From positions 1 to 20,222 of the forward strand of contig CAYZXH010000029.1 in assembly GCA_964482405.1 (NCBI GenBank): a DNA stretch of 20,222 nucleotides, given 5' to 3'. Numbering within the stretch: the stretch's first letter is position 1; the number at the start of each line of letters is the position of its first letter. Source of the DNA: Zestomicrobium sp964482405. Its GTDB lineage: Archaea; Thermoproteota; Thermoprotei_A; Sulfolobales; NBVN01. A model generated the notes under the pieces. The model saw only the letters and a program-made list of their open reading frames with translations. It ran no database searches and had not been told where the DNA came from. Positions 7,798 through 14,654 of this stretch are shown here, one piece after another. Both the position numbers and the translations under genes were made by a program.

Positions 7798-8655
7798 CTT
7801 GCCTAAGAACTCGCTGATTCTGGTCAGGAACTTACTTACCTCTAGTGGTATCAGTATCTTCGATGATGGAGCTACAGCTATTTTCTCAAGTGTCTCGTAA
7901 TACTTGAGGAGTAGCGTGTTAGAGGTTAGTTGTCTAGCGGCTTCCTCAATCTCTAATAGAGCTTTTCTCTTTCCTTCGGCTTCAAGTATTGCTGCCTGCA
8001 TGTCGCCCTCAGCTTTCTTTATTCTCGCCTCCCTATAACCCTCAGCTTCAAGTATCGCTGCCTGCTTCTTTCCTTCAGCCTCAAGTATCATCGCTCTCTT
8101 ACTTCTTTCAGCAGCCATTTGCTTAATCATCGCTTCCTGAACTTCGCTAGGCGGTTTTATTTCCTTGATTTCCACGGAAGTTATCTTTATTCCCCACCTA
8201 TCAGTTACTTCATCAAGTTTAGCTCTCAGCGTTTGATTTATGTAGTCTCTGCGCGCTAAGACGTCGTCTAGCAGCAAGTCACCTACTATCGCTCTAAGGG
8301 TGGTTACGGCTATGCCTGTGGACGCCATGACGAAGTTTTGAACAGACTTAACCGCGAGCTCTGGGTCGAAGACCTTCATGTATATGAGTAAGTCTATGTT
8401 TACGGGCGCGTTATCTTTAGTTATGCATGTCTGGGGAGGTATGTCTAAAACCATCTCTCTTAGATCTATCCAAGTTCCCGAGTCTATTATAGGCACTAAG
8501 AACACGAGTCCAGGCCCCTTAATCCCTATTATCTTACCTAACCTGAACACAACAAGCCTCTTATATTCAGGCACTATCTTCAAATGCGTTAACACGATTG
8601 CTAGAACTATCACCGCAAACAAGCCGAGAACTATGAGTGTCGGCAGGTCTATCAA
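7792..8655 (-). CDS. Stomatin / SPFH (band 7) family membrane protein
   Basis: Homologue of Pyrococcus PH1511 stomatin, a membrane-anchored oligomeric scaffold. One N-terminal membrane segment (about 6-24) is followed by the SPFH domain (25 to about 180; YKRLVVFRLGKIIGIKGPGL, then WIDLREMVLDIPPQ). A coiled coil built from AEG repeats (ILEAEGKKQAA, ILEAEGYREAR, KKAEGDMQAA, about 185-235) comes next. The hydrophobic C-terminal end (SKILIPLEVSKFL) is the kind of region cleaved by the NfeD/STOPP protease, whose gene lies upstream on the same strand beyond pyrFE-sixA. The start is TTG 8655, with GGTGAT just upstream and a TATA-like box at 8687-8697. Length (287) is normal. Confidence 0.92.
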   Translation of the reverse strand: MIDLPTLIVLGLFAVIVLAIVLTHLKIVPEYKRLVVFRLGKIIGIKGPGLVFLVPIIDSGTWIDLREMVLDIPPQTCITKDNAPVNIDLLIYMKVFDPELAVKSVQNFVMASTGIAVTTLRAIVGDLLLDDVLARRDYINQTLRAKLDEVTDRWGIKITSVEIKEIKPPSEVQEAMIKQMAAERSKRAMILEAEGKKQAAILEAEGYREARIKKAEGDMQAAILEAEGKRKALLEIEEAARQLTSNTLLLKYYETLEKIAVAPSSKILIPLEVSKFLTRISEFLGKE

Positions 8656-8686
8656 TTAAATCACCGAATTATTATGTGACTAGAAC

Positions 8687-8697
8687 TAAAATAAAAA
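8687..8697 (-). promoter_or_regulatory. TATA-like box of the stomatin gene
   Basis: On the minus strand GTTTTTATTTTAG lies about 37 bp before the TTG start, giving a short leader that carries GGTGAT. Confidence 0.4.
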
Positions 8698-8706
8698 CCT
8701 AACATA

Positions 8707-8741
8707 AAGTCCTCAAAACCTGTATAGCGGTTTTAAGACTT
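8707..8741. repeat. Interrupted inverted repeat between stomatin and hydroxylase-1 promoters
   Basis: The arms are AAGTC (8707-8711) plus AAAACC (8715-8720), pairing with GGTTTT (8729-8734) plus GACTT (8737-8741), around an 8-base centre. It lies just upstream of the stomatin TATA-like box and about 60 bp upstream of the hydroxylase-1 TATA box. It could be an operator for either gene. The role is inferred. Confidence 0.35.
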
Positions 8742-8795
8742 CCTCGTTATTACGGTTCTCACCATTTACTGTTGTCGAAGTATCTTGAGGGCTAG

Positions 8796-8810
8796 AAAAG
8801 CTTATTTAAT
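8796..8810 (+). promoter_or_regulatory. Promoter of molybdenum hydroxylase operon 1
   Basis: GAAAAG followed by CTTATTTAAT (BRE-like element plus TATA box) has its centre about 23 bp before ATG 8828. That spacing predicts a leaderless or nearly leaderless transcript. It closely resembles the pyrF promoter core (AAAAGCTTATTAA). Confidence 0.5.
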
Positions 8811-8827
8811 CATGTTAGTGATAAAGC

Positions 8828-11197
8828 ATGAGGGCGTTTGGGTTGAGTAGTAGGACGTCCTTCATCAACTCAAGGACTTTAAGGAAGGATGCTTTCGTTA
8901 AGGTTAGGGGTCTTCTCAAGTTCACTAACGATTTAGAAGTTCCCGGAATGCTTGTGGGCAGAATTGTTAGGAGCCCCTACGCCTTCGCGGATATTAAGAG
9001 TTTCGACATCAGCGGGGCTGTGAGGTTGGGTGCTGTAGTCATAACACCTGATGACGTGCCTCAAAGACCCTTCAACCCGAGGCTTGTTAGCGTGAATGAA
9101 GTAACATTTAAAGACCACTACGTTCTTACTAGGAAGCCTAGATACGTCGGCGACCCCATAGCAGCTGTCGCGGCCCCCACCGAGGAATTAGCTCAGAGAG
9201 CCGCTGAGTCAATAAGGTTTGAGGTTGAGAGAGTTTACGAAGCGGTGCTAGACCCGTTCAAGGCTATGAGCGCTGAGAGCCCGCCGATCCACGAGAAGAT
9301 AATGAAGGGTGATGAGTGGATTGAGGTAAAGAATAACGTAGCTGCTACCTTGAATTACGTTGAGGGGGATGTCGATAAGGCTTTTAAGGAAGCTGATATC
9401 GTTATAGAGAGATTCTTTAATACAGGTAAGAGGTACCACATGCAGTTAGAGCCGAAGGCAGTCTTATGTGTTCCTGAAGCCGACGGCAAGATAACCATAT
9501 ATACCACAACTCAGACAATACATAACACCAGGATACTTATCCACCAAATATTCGATATCCCGCTGAATAAGATAAACGTCGTTAAGGTCCCGATAGGGGG
9601 TAGCTTCGGGTCAAGTATTCAGACAAATATTCTGGTCCCGATAGCTGTAGCGTTATGCCTTAAGGCTGGAAAGCCCGTGAAGCTCGCGTACACTAGGGAG
9701 GAAGATATGCTTGATCACTCCAACTTCACCTTCCACTTCAGGATAAAGGTTGGGGCTAAGAAAGACGGGACGTTAGTTGGTGCTGAGTTTGAGAATATAC
9801 TTGATGTGGGCGCTCACCAGATCCAGCCATACCCCTTGTTAGGGACCTCATTAGGTTGGTTTGTCTCCCTCTATAAGTGGAGGAATATAAGATATATAGG
9901 TAAGGCTGTCTACACGAATAAGGTGCCTGGCTGCGCTCTAAGAGGTTATGGAGCTCCTGAAGTGACTTGGGCTGTTGAGATCATCATGGACGAGCTAGCC
10001 GAGAAATTAGGTATTGACCCCGTAGACTTGAGATTAAAGAATTACGTGGGGTTAGGCGACGTCTTCTGGGGTCAAGGACCTACGGTTAGGTCCGTGATCA
10101 AGTCTGACGGAGTTCCAGAACTGCTAGCTAAGGGTAAGGAGTTGATAGGGTGGGAGAGGAGGGGGAGGCCTGAAGACAAAAAAGGGAGGTTTAGGAGAGG
10201 AATAGGGGTCGGCAGAGGCTTCCACACCTCCGGTGCCGGAGGTCCTATATCCGGTGAGGTAATCGATTATTCAGGTGCTGTCTTAAGATTAAATGAGGAT
10301 GGGACCCTGGAGTACATAACAGCGCTTCAAGACCATGGTGGTGGAACTCTCGACGCGCACGTTAAGATAATAGCTGAGGAACTAGGGGTTCCCCCGGAAT
10401 CGATAAGTCTTGCCACAGCCACTACAGAGAACACTCCTTACGATGTGTGCACGCACGCGTCGAGAGGCACTTACGTTGGCGGCGAGGCCGCTAGGAGAGC
10501 GGCTCAGGTAGTCAAGCAAAAAATATTCGAGTACGCTACCCGAATATTGGGTAAGGTCGTTAATCCGGAGGCCTTAAAGATTAAGTATGACGAGGAAACC
10601 AAGCAGACCCTTATCTACGTGGAGGGCTCGCCGGACGTTAAGATAAGTCTCAGAGACTTAGCTAGGACGGCATGGCAGAGGAATTGGGGGACTATAGCTG
10701 CTGTAGTTTCTTATAGGGCGACGTCAGCCCCTCCAAGCTTTACGGTCTACTATGTTGAGGTCGAGGTTGATACGTGGACTGGTAAGGTAAGACCTGTCAG
10801 AGTGGTTGCAGGAGCGGACGTGGGCACACCTATTAACAGGGATCTTGTTGAGGGTCAGTTACACGGTGGCTTCGCCATGGCTTGGGGTATGGCTTTCATT
10901 GAAGACACACCCTACAACCCTGAGACAGGTGAGTTGCTTAGCAGGGGTCTCATAACGGATTATAAGATTCCTACGGCTCAGGATATTCCGGACATCGAGG
11001 ACTTTAAGGTGATAATAGCTAATACTTACGAGCCTACAGGCCCCTTCGGTGCTAAGGGCTTGGGTGAGGCAGCGATGAACCCTGCCGTAGGAGCTATAGC
11101 GAACGCCGTCTATAACGCGGTTGGCGTGAGGATCTACGAGTTACCTATGACCCCTGACAAGTTACTGAGAGCTATTAAGGAGAGGGAGGGGTGGTGA
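8828..11197 (+). CDS. Molybdenum hydroxylase 1, large (Moco) subunit, xanthine dehydrogenase family
   Basis: The 789-residue Moco-binding subunit of a xanthine dehydrogenase/aldehyde oxidase-type enzyme hydroxylates a substrate carbon with water, passing electrons via 2Fe-2S and FAD subunits. It has the N-terminal a/b-hammerhead domain (about 20-135) and two Moco-binding domains. Visible motifs are PIGGSFGSS (256-263), RGYGAPE (372-378, Arg373 region), QDHGGGT (501-507) and GAKGLGE (741-747) with the expected catalytic Glu747. Two motifs depart from the canonical GGGFGGK and E-x-GQG patterns kept in the second paralogue, so it probably belongs to another subfamily with another substrate. The CO-dehydrogenase AYxCSFR loop is absent. 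It is the first gene of an L-M-S operon, with 3 bp to the FAD subunit. No maturation genes are seen nearby. Confidence 0.88.
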   Translation: MRAFGLSSRTSFINSRTLRKDAFVKVRGLLKFTNDLEVPGMLVGRIVRSPYAFADIKSFDISGAVRLGAVVITPDDVPQRPFNPRLVSVNEVTFKDHYVLTRKPRYVGDPIAAVAAPTEELAQRAAESIRFEVERVYEAVLDPFKAMSAESPPIHEKIMKGDEWIEVKNNVAATLNYVEGDVDKAFKEADIVIERFFNTGKRYHMQLEPKAVLCVPEADGKITIYTTTQTIHNTRILIHQIFDIPLNKINVVKVPIGGSFGSSIQTNILVPIAVALCLKAGKPVKLAYTREEDMLDHSNFTFHFRIKVGAKKDGTLVGAEFENILDVGAHQIQPYPLLGTSLGWFVSLYKWRNIRYIGKAVYTNKVPGCALRGYGAPEVTWAVEIIMDELAEKLGIDPVDLRLKNYVGLGDVFWGQGPTVRSVIKSDGVPELLAKGKELIGWERRGRPEDKKGRFRRGIGVGRGFHTSGAGGPISGEVIDYSGAVLRLNEDGTLEYITALQDHGGGTLDAHVKIIAEELGVPPESISLATATTENTPYDVCTHASRGTYVGGEAARRAAQVVKQKIFEYATRILGKVVNPEALKIKYDEETKQTLIYVEGSPDVKISLRDLARTAWQRNWGTIAAVVSYRATSAPPSFTVYYVEVEVDTWTGKVRPVRVVAGADVGTPINRDLVEGQLHGGFAMAWGMAFIEDTPYNPETGELLSRGLITDYKIPTAQDIPDIEDFKVIIANTYEPTGPFGAKGLGEAAMNPAVGAIANAVYNAVGVRIYELPMTPDKLLRAIKEREGW

Positions 11198-11200
11198 GTC

Positions 11201-12109
11201 ATGGGTCGTGAGGTAAGACCTGTCCCAATAAACTTGAGGAATACCAAGATAATACCTTTCGAGTTCCAGTACTTCGAGCCTGAAAGTCTTGAGGAAGTTC
11301 TTCAGCTATTGAGTAAGTACGGGAGTGAAGCGAGGGTCCTCGCCGGGGGGACTGACCTGATAGTTAAGATGAAGGTTCGCGCTATCGAACCCAAGTACGT
11401 GATTAACGTCAAGCGTATTAAGGAGTTGAGGTACATAAGGGTGGATAAGGACGCAATACGTTTAGGAACTTTAACGACGTGGCGCGATCTTGAGAGATCT
11501 GATTTGGTGAGGGAGGAGGTGCCCGCGTTATACGATGCTGTCAAGTCTATGGGTAGTGTTCAGATTAGGAATATGGCTACTGTTGGTGGTAATTTGTGTA
11601 ATGCTTCTCCCGCGGCTGACTCAGCACCCCCACTCCTAGTACACGAAGCAAGAATAAAACTAACAAGCATAGAAGGAACGAGAGAAATACCAATAACAGA
11701 ATTCTTCACTGGCCCGGGAATGACCGCCATGAGACCCCACGAGTTATTGCAGGAGATAATAATTCCTAGGAAGAAAGGGAAGTCATCGTTTATTAAGGTG
11801 GGCAGAGTAGCTATGGATTTAGCGATAGCTAGTGCAGCAACTTACGTAGAGGTAGAGGATAATATGATCAAGGATGTCAAGATCGCTTTAGGTTCCGTAG
11901 CTCCCCGACCTATCAGGGCTGTTAAGTGTGAGGCGGCGTTGATTGGTAGGAGGGTTGATGAGAAGGTATTGAGGGAGGTAGCTAGCTTAGTGGTCAACGA
12001 GATAAGCCCTATAGATGATGTGAGAGGTACTGCGTGGTATAGGAGGGAAGTATCGAAGGTTTTAGTTTATGACTCACTCGTTAAGTCCTTGAAGAAGTTG
12101 AGGGGGTGA
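11201..12109 (+). CDS. Molybdenum hydroxylase 1, FAD-binding medium subunit
   Basis: The CoxM/XdhB-type flavin subunit transfers electrons from the 2Fe-2S subunit to an acceptor. The 302 residues show the FAD motifs VLAGGTDLIV (47-56) and TVGGNLCNASPAAD (127-140), then the C-terminal CO_deh_flav domain ending with DVRGTAWYRREVSKVL. Residues 121-169 are encoded by a 147-bp block identical to one in the second FAD-subunit gene, although the flanks of the two genes have diverged. ATG 11201 follows the large-subunit stop by 3 bp and has GGGAGGGGTGGTGA upstream. The N-terminus is longer by about 15 residues than in the paralogue. Confidence 0.9.
   Translation: MGREVRPVPINLRNTKIIPFEFQYFEPESLEEVLQLLSKYGSEARVLAGGTDLIVKMKVRAIEPKYVINVKRIKELRYIRVDKDAIRLGTLTTWRDLERSDLVREEVPALYDAVKSMGSVQIRNMATVGGNLCNASPAADSAPPLLVHEARIKLTSIEGTREIPITEFFTGPGMTAMRPHELLQEIIIPRKKGKSSFIKVGRVAMDLAIASAATYVEVEDNMIKDVKIALGSVAPRPIRAVKCEAALIGRRVDEKVLREVASLVVNEISPIDDVRGTAWYRREVSKVLVYDSLVKSLKKLRG
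11561..11707 (+). repeat. 147-bp exact direct repeat, copy 1 (inside FAD subunit 1)
   Basis: This is base-for-base identical to 17328-17474. It covers exactly 49 codons (residues 121-169, from QIRNMATVGG to ITEFF). The nucleotide match stops abruptly at both ends. Inside the block, codon choice changes from T-ending (GGT GGT AAT TTG) to A-ending (AGA ATA AAA CTA ACA) in both copies. Confidence 0.97.
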
Positions 12110-12114
12110 TAAGC

Positions 12115-12588
12115 ATGAAAATCACGTTCAAGGTTAACGGCGAGCCAGTCACCCTGGACGTTAAACCTAATGAGTTGTTGATAAACGTTCTGAGAGATAA
12201 GCTGAAATTAACAGGTACTAAGTATGTTTGCGGCATAGGTGAATGTGGTGCTTGCACCGTGTTGCTTGATGGGGAGCCGATACTCTCATGTTTAACCCTA
12301 GCGGTAGACGTTAACGGTAGGGAAATAACGACTGTTGAGGGGATTTCTAAAGGTGATGAGTTAAGCGAGGTTCAGGAAGCTTTCGTTGAGGAGGGCGCTA
12401 TTCAATGCGGTTACTGTATACCGGGCTTCATAATAATGGGTGAGTACCTACTAAGGATTAAACAAAAACCCACTGAGGATGAGATTAAGGAGTATTTGAG
12501 AGGGAATCTCTGTAGGTGCACGGGATACGTAAACATAATTAAAGCAATCAAGAAGGCAAGTGAGTTAAAGATTTCTAAAACTAAGTAG
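12115..12588 (+). CDS. Molybdenum hydroxylase 1, 2Fe-2S small subunit
   Basis: The CoxS/XdhC-type iron-sulfur subunit carries two [2Fe-2S] clusters that link the Moco subunit to FAD. The N-terminal plant-type ferredoxin site has Cys39, Cys44, Cys47 and Cys59 (CGIGECGAC). The C-terminal helical cluster site has Cys98, Cys101 (CGYC) and Cys133, Cys135 (CRC). All eight ligands are present, and 157 residues is normal. I chose ATG 12115 over GTG 12106 because GGGGGTGAT is ideally placed before it and homologues begin near MKITFKVNG. It starts 5 bp after the FAD-subunit stop and ends this three-gene operon. Confidence 0.93.
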   Translation: MKITFKVNGEPVTLDVKPNELLINVLRDKLKLTGTKYVCGIGECGACTVLLDGEPILSCLTLAVDVNGREITTVEGISKGDELSEVQEAFVEEGAIQCGYCIPGFIIMGEYLLRIKQKPTEDEIKEYLRGNLCRCTGYVNIIKAIKKASELKISKTK

Positions 12589-12595
12589 TGGAGAT

Positions 12596-12613
12596 CTCTA
12601 TAAGACTTATTTG
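12596..12613 (+). promoter_or_regulatory. Promoter candidate of the PsiE-like gene
   Basis: CTCTATAAG and the adjoining GACTTATTTG lie about 34-43 bp before ATG 12643. Either could be the TATA box. The T-runs at 12613-12617 and 12627-12631 may also end the preceding operon. Confidence 0.35.
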
Positions 12614-12642
12614 TTTTTAAGAAGTATTTTTGAGGTGATTTG

Positions 12643-13086
12643 ATGGGTATCTCAGCTACGCATGTGAAGGCTAGAAAACTCATCAATATGATAATGTATG
12701 TCATTGATGTAGTGATCTTAATAGCCTTAGGAGTTATGATAGCTATAACAACATATTATCTAATAAGAGATTTAGGAACTTTAGTATCTTTTACTTCAAC
12801 GATTAACGAGCTGAAACTAATAGTTGATTATATACTACTCCTCTTCATATTCTCCGAGCTCCTGAGGAGTGTGTTGGCTGTTAGGGGTGAGGAGTACTTG
12901 ATTGTTTTAATGGAGACTGCTGTGGTGATAGCTATTCGAGAAATATACATATCAGTTATCTCGAAAACCACTGTTGATTTGTTAATCAGCGCTCTCTCCT
13001 TAATAGCTGTCATAATTGGTTTGTGGTTGATTAGAACGAAGGTGTATGTGAGGAGGCCTAGAGAGCATAGGATCATAGCGTCGTGA
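12643..13086 (+). CDS. PsiE-like small integral membrane protein
   Basis: The 147-residue protein has about four membrane segments (near 14-38, 58-78, 88-106 and 110-132) and a basic cytoplasmic tail (RTKVYVRRPREHR). The core SELLRS followed by RGEEYLIVLMETAVVIAIREI resembles the phosphate-starvation-inducible PsiE family. The molecular function of that family is not established, and no phosphate link is visible here. ATG 12643 is preferred over TTG 12640 because GAGGTGA (12632-12638) is correctly spaced for it. It stands alone between the first hydroxylase operon and the cyclic amidohydrolase, with separate promoter-like sequences on both sides. Confidence 0.72.
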   Translation: MGISATHVKARKLINMIMYVIDVVILIALGVMIAITTYYLIRDLGTLVSFTSTINELKLIVDYILLLFIFSELLRSVLAVRGEEYLIVLMETAVVIAIREIYISVISKTTVDLLISALSLIAVIIGLWLIRTKVYVRRPREHRIIAS

Positions 13087-13140
13087 TATTTTATATACTG
13101 AATACACTTCCTTAAGGCAGTTAGGTCTAGCTGAGTCAAC

Positions 13141-13150
13141 GTTTTTAAAG
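13141..13150 (+). promoter_or_regulatory. TATA-like box of the cyclic amidohydrolase gene
   Basis: GTTTTTAAAG lies about 35 bp before ATG 13181, followed by the ribosome-binding GGTGAT at 13172-13177. Confidence 0.4.
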
Positions 13151-13180
13151 AGGATGATTATTTATTAGTGTGGTGATTTA

Positions 13181-14542
13181 ATGTCTCGCGTGAGTTCAGG
13201 TAGTTTGTTAGTGAAGAGAGGTTCGATAGTCACCCCCGAAGGTATTTTCAGAGCTGATGTGAGGGTGGTTGATGGTAGGATAGTTGCTTTAGGTGAGGAC
13301 TTGAGTCCCGTGGATGTCGACGAGGTTCTTGACGCTAGTGGTTTACTTGTTTTTCCAGGTCTTGTTGACGAGCACGTCCACATGAGGGAGCCTGGGTTAG
13401 AGTATAAGGACGATTTCACGCACGGGACTATGGCCGCCGCCGCAGGCGGTGTTACGACAGTCATAGAGCAACCAAACACTTTACCGCCAGTGGACGAGCC
13501 GCATAAGTTGGTTAGTAAGGCTGGCTTACTTAAGGATAAGGCGTACGTAGATTTCGCGTTGTACGGGGTGTTACACGATACGAACACGCACTTAATGGAG
13601 GATTTGATGAGTGCTGGCGCTGTAGGGTTCAAGGTATTTCTAGGTCCTACTACAGGGAATATACCGCCGCCTAGTGAGGGCTCTCTCTACGAGATACTCA
13701 GTAAGTCCTCGAGACTGGGGGTCACCGTAGCTTTTCACGCGGAAGACCATCAACTCGTGAGTTACTTCACTAACTTAGTTAAGAGTTCCGGCAGGCTTGA
13801 CCCGCAAGCGCATGAGGACGCAAGACCCCCCATAGCTGAGGAATTAGCTGTTATGAAGCTAATACTTATGTCTAGGAGGACTGGCGGCAGGGTACACATA
13901 CTTCATATGTCTTCGAGAGAGGGTGTTGAACTACTCAGAGAAGCGTTGAGAGATGGCGTGAACGTGACTGGCGAGACATGCCCTCACTATTTAACCTTCA
14001 GCAGTGACGATTACCCGAAGTACGGGACCTTAATTAAGGTTAACCCTCCAATAAGGAGTAACCCACACAGGGAAGCATTGCTTAAAGCGGTTAATGACGG
14101 CGTAATAAGTGCTTTAGGTTCTGATCACGCGCCGCACACGAAAGAAGAGAAAACGAGGTCTGTGTGGGATGCTGCAGCAGGCTTCCCCAATGTTCAGACC
14201 TTCTTACCAGTAATCCTTGACATGGCTTTAAGAGGCTTAATACGACTAACCGCGATACCTAAGCTAGCGTCGGAAAACCCTGCTAAATACTTCGGGCTTT
14301 GGCCACGTAAGGGTTCCGTAAGGGTAGGTAGCGACGGCGATCTAGTTATAGTAGACCCTAACGGGAAAACCTTAGTGAGTGAGGAATGGCTACACTACAA
14401 ACACAAGGTTACCCCCTACCTAGGCTGGGAATTACGGGGAGAGATAAAGTATGTCGTGCTAAGAGGTCACGTAATAGTTAGAAACGGTAAGTTAGTGGCT
14501 ACAGAACCTAAAGGCATGTGGATCAAGAAAGGTTCTTCCTGA
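13181..14542 (+). CDS. pyrC: Cyclic amidohydrolase, dihydroorotase/allantoinase type
   Basis: A 453-residue member of the metal-dependent amidohydrolases that open or close cyclic ureides. Metal-site residues are His65 and His67 (DEHVHMREPG), Lys151 in GFKVFLG (probable carboxylated lysine), His186 (FHAED), His242 (ILHMSS) and Asp315 (GSDHAPHTKEEK). Arg69 of REPG and Asn99 of QPNT match the dihydroorotate-binding pair of dihydroorotases, while allantoinases usually differ there. GETCPHYL and KVNPPIR fit both. So dihydroorotase is the best call, consistent with pyrF and pyrE about 6 kb away. Its position between two molybdenum hydroxylases leaves an allantoinase or hydantoinase-like catabolic role open. 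The start is supported by GGTGAT and a TATA-like box. Confidence 0.75.
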   Translation: MSRVSSGSLLVKRGSIVTPEGIFRADVRVVDGRIVALGEDLSPVDVDEVLDASGLLVFPGLVDEHVHMREPGLEYKDDFTHGTMAAAAGGVTTVIEQPNTLPPVDEPHKLVSKAGLLKDKAYVDFALYGVLHDTNTHLMEDLMSAGAVGFKVFLGPTTGNIPPPSEGSLYEILSKSSRLGVTVAFHAEDHQLVSYFTNLVKSSGRLDPQAHEDARPPIAEELAVMKLILMSRRTGGRVHILHMSSREGVELLREALRDGVNVTGETCPHYLTFSSDDYPKYGTLIKVNPPIRSNPHREALLKAVNDGVISALGSDHAPHTKEEKTRSVWDAAAGFPNVQTFLPVILDMALRGLIRLTAIPKLASENPAKYFGLWPRKGSVRVGSDGDLVIVDPNGKTLVSEEWLHYKHKVTPYLGWELRGEIKYVVLRGHVIVRNGKLVATEPKGMWIKKGSS

Positions 14543-14566
14543 GGATGCTACCACATTCGTCACGTT

Positions 14567-14580
14567 ACCCTCAAGGGTTT
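14567..14580 (+). terminator. Small hairpin after the cyclic amidohydrolase gene
   Basis: ACCC (14567-14570) pairs with GGGT (14575-14578) around a TCAA loop and is followed by TTT. It lies 25 bp past the stop and about 30 bp before the TATA box of the second hydroxylase operon. It could be a weak terminator or an operator half-site pair. Low certainty. Confidence 0.25.
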
Positions 14581-14606
14581 CTAGGTTTAAAGTCTTTAAA
14601 TTAAGT

Positions 14607-14619
14607 AAGACTTATTAAT
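14607..14619 (+). promoter_or_regulatory. Promoter of molybdenum hydroxylase operon 2
   Basis: AAGACTTATTAAT resembles the pyrF and hydroxylase-1 promoter cores. With initiation about 25 bp downstream it gives a very short leader before ATG 14655. Confidence 0.45.
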
Positions 14620-14654
14620 CCATAGATTGTTTTAGTTTATTGTGGTTGAGTGCT

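Noticed and set aside
11561..11707. 147-bp repeat as an insertion sequence or mobile cassette
   Set aside because: It has no terminal inverted repeats or target duplication and sits in frame at the homologous position of two related genes, so gene conversion explains it better.
12411..12704. Antisense open frame spanning the end of the first 2Fe-2S gene
   Set aside because: It overlaps the C-terminal cluster-binding region of a clear gene and the next promoter, with no supporting signals.
13165..13632. Antisense open frame opposite the cyclic amidohydrolase (155 codons)
   Set aside because: It has low-complexity Ser/Thr-rich composition, no ribosome-binding site or promoter, and lies fully opposite conserved active-site coding sequence.
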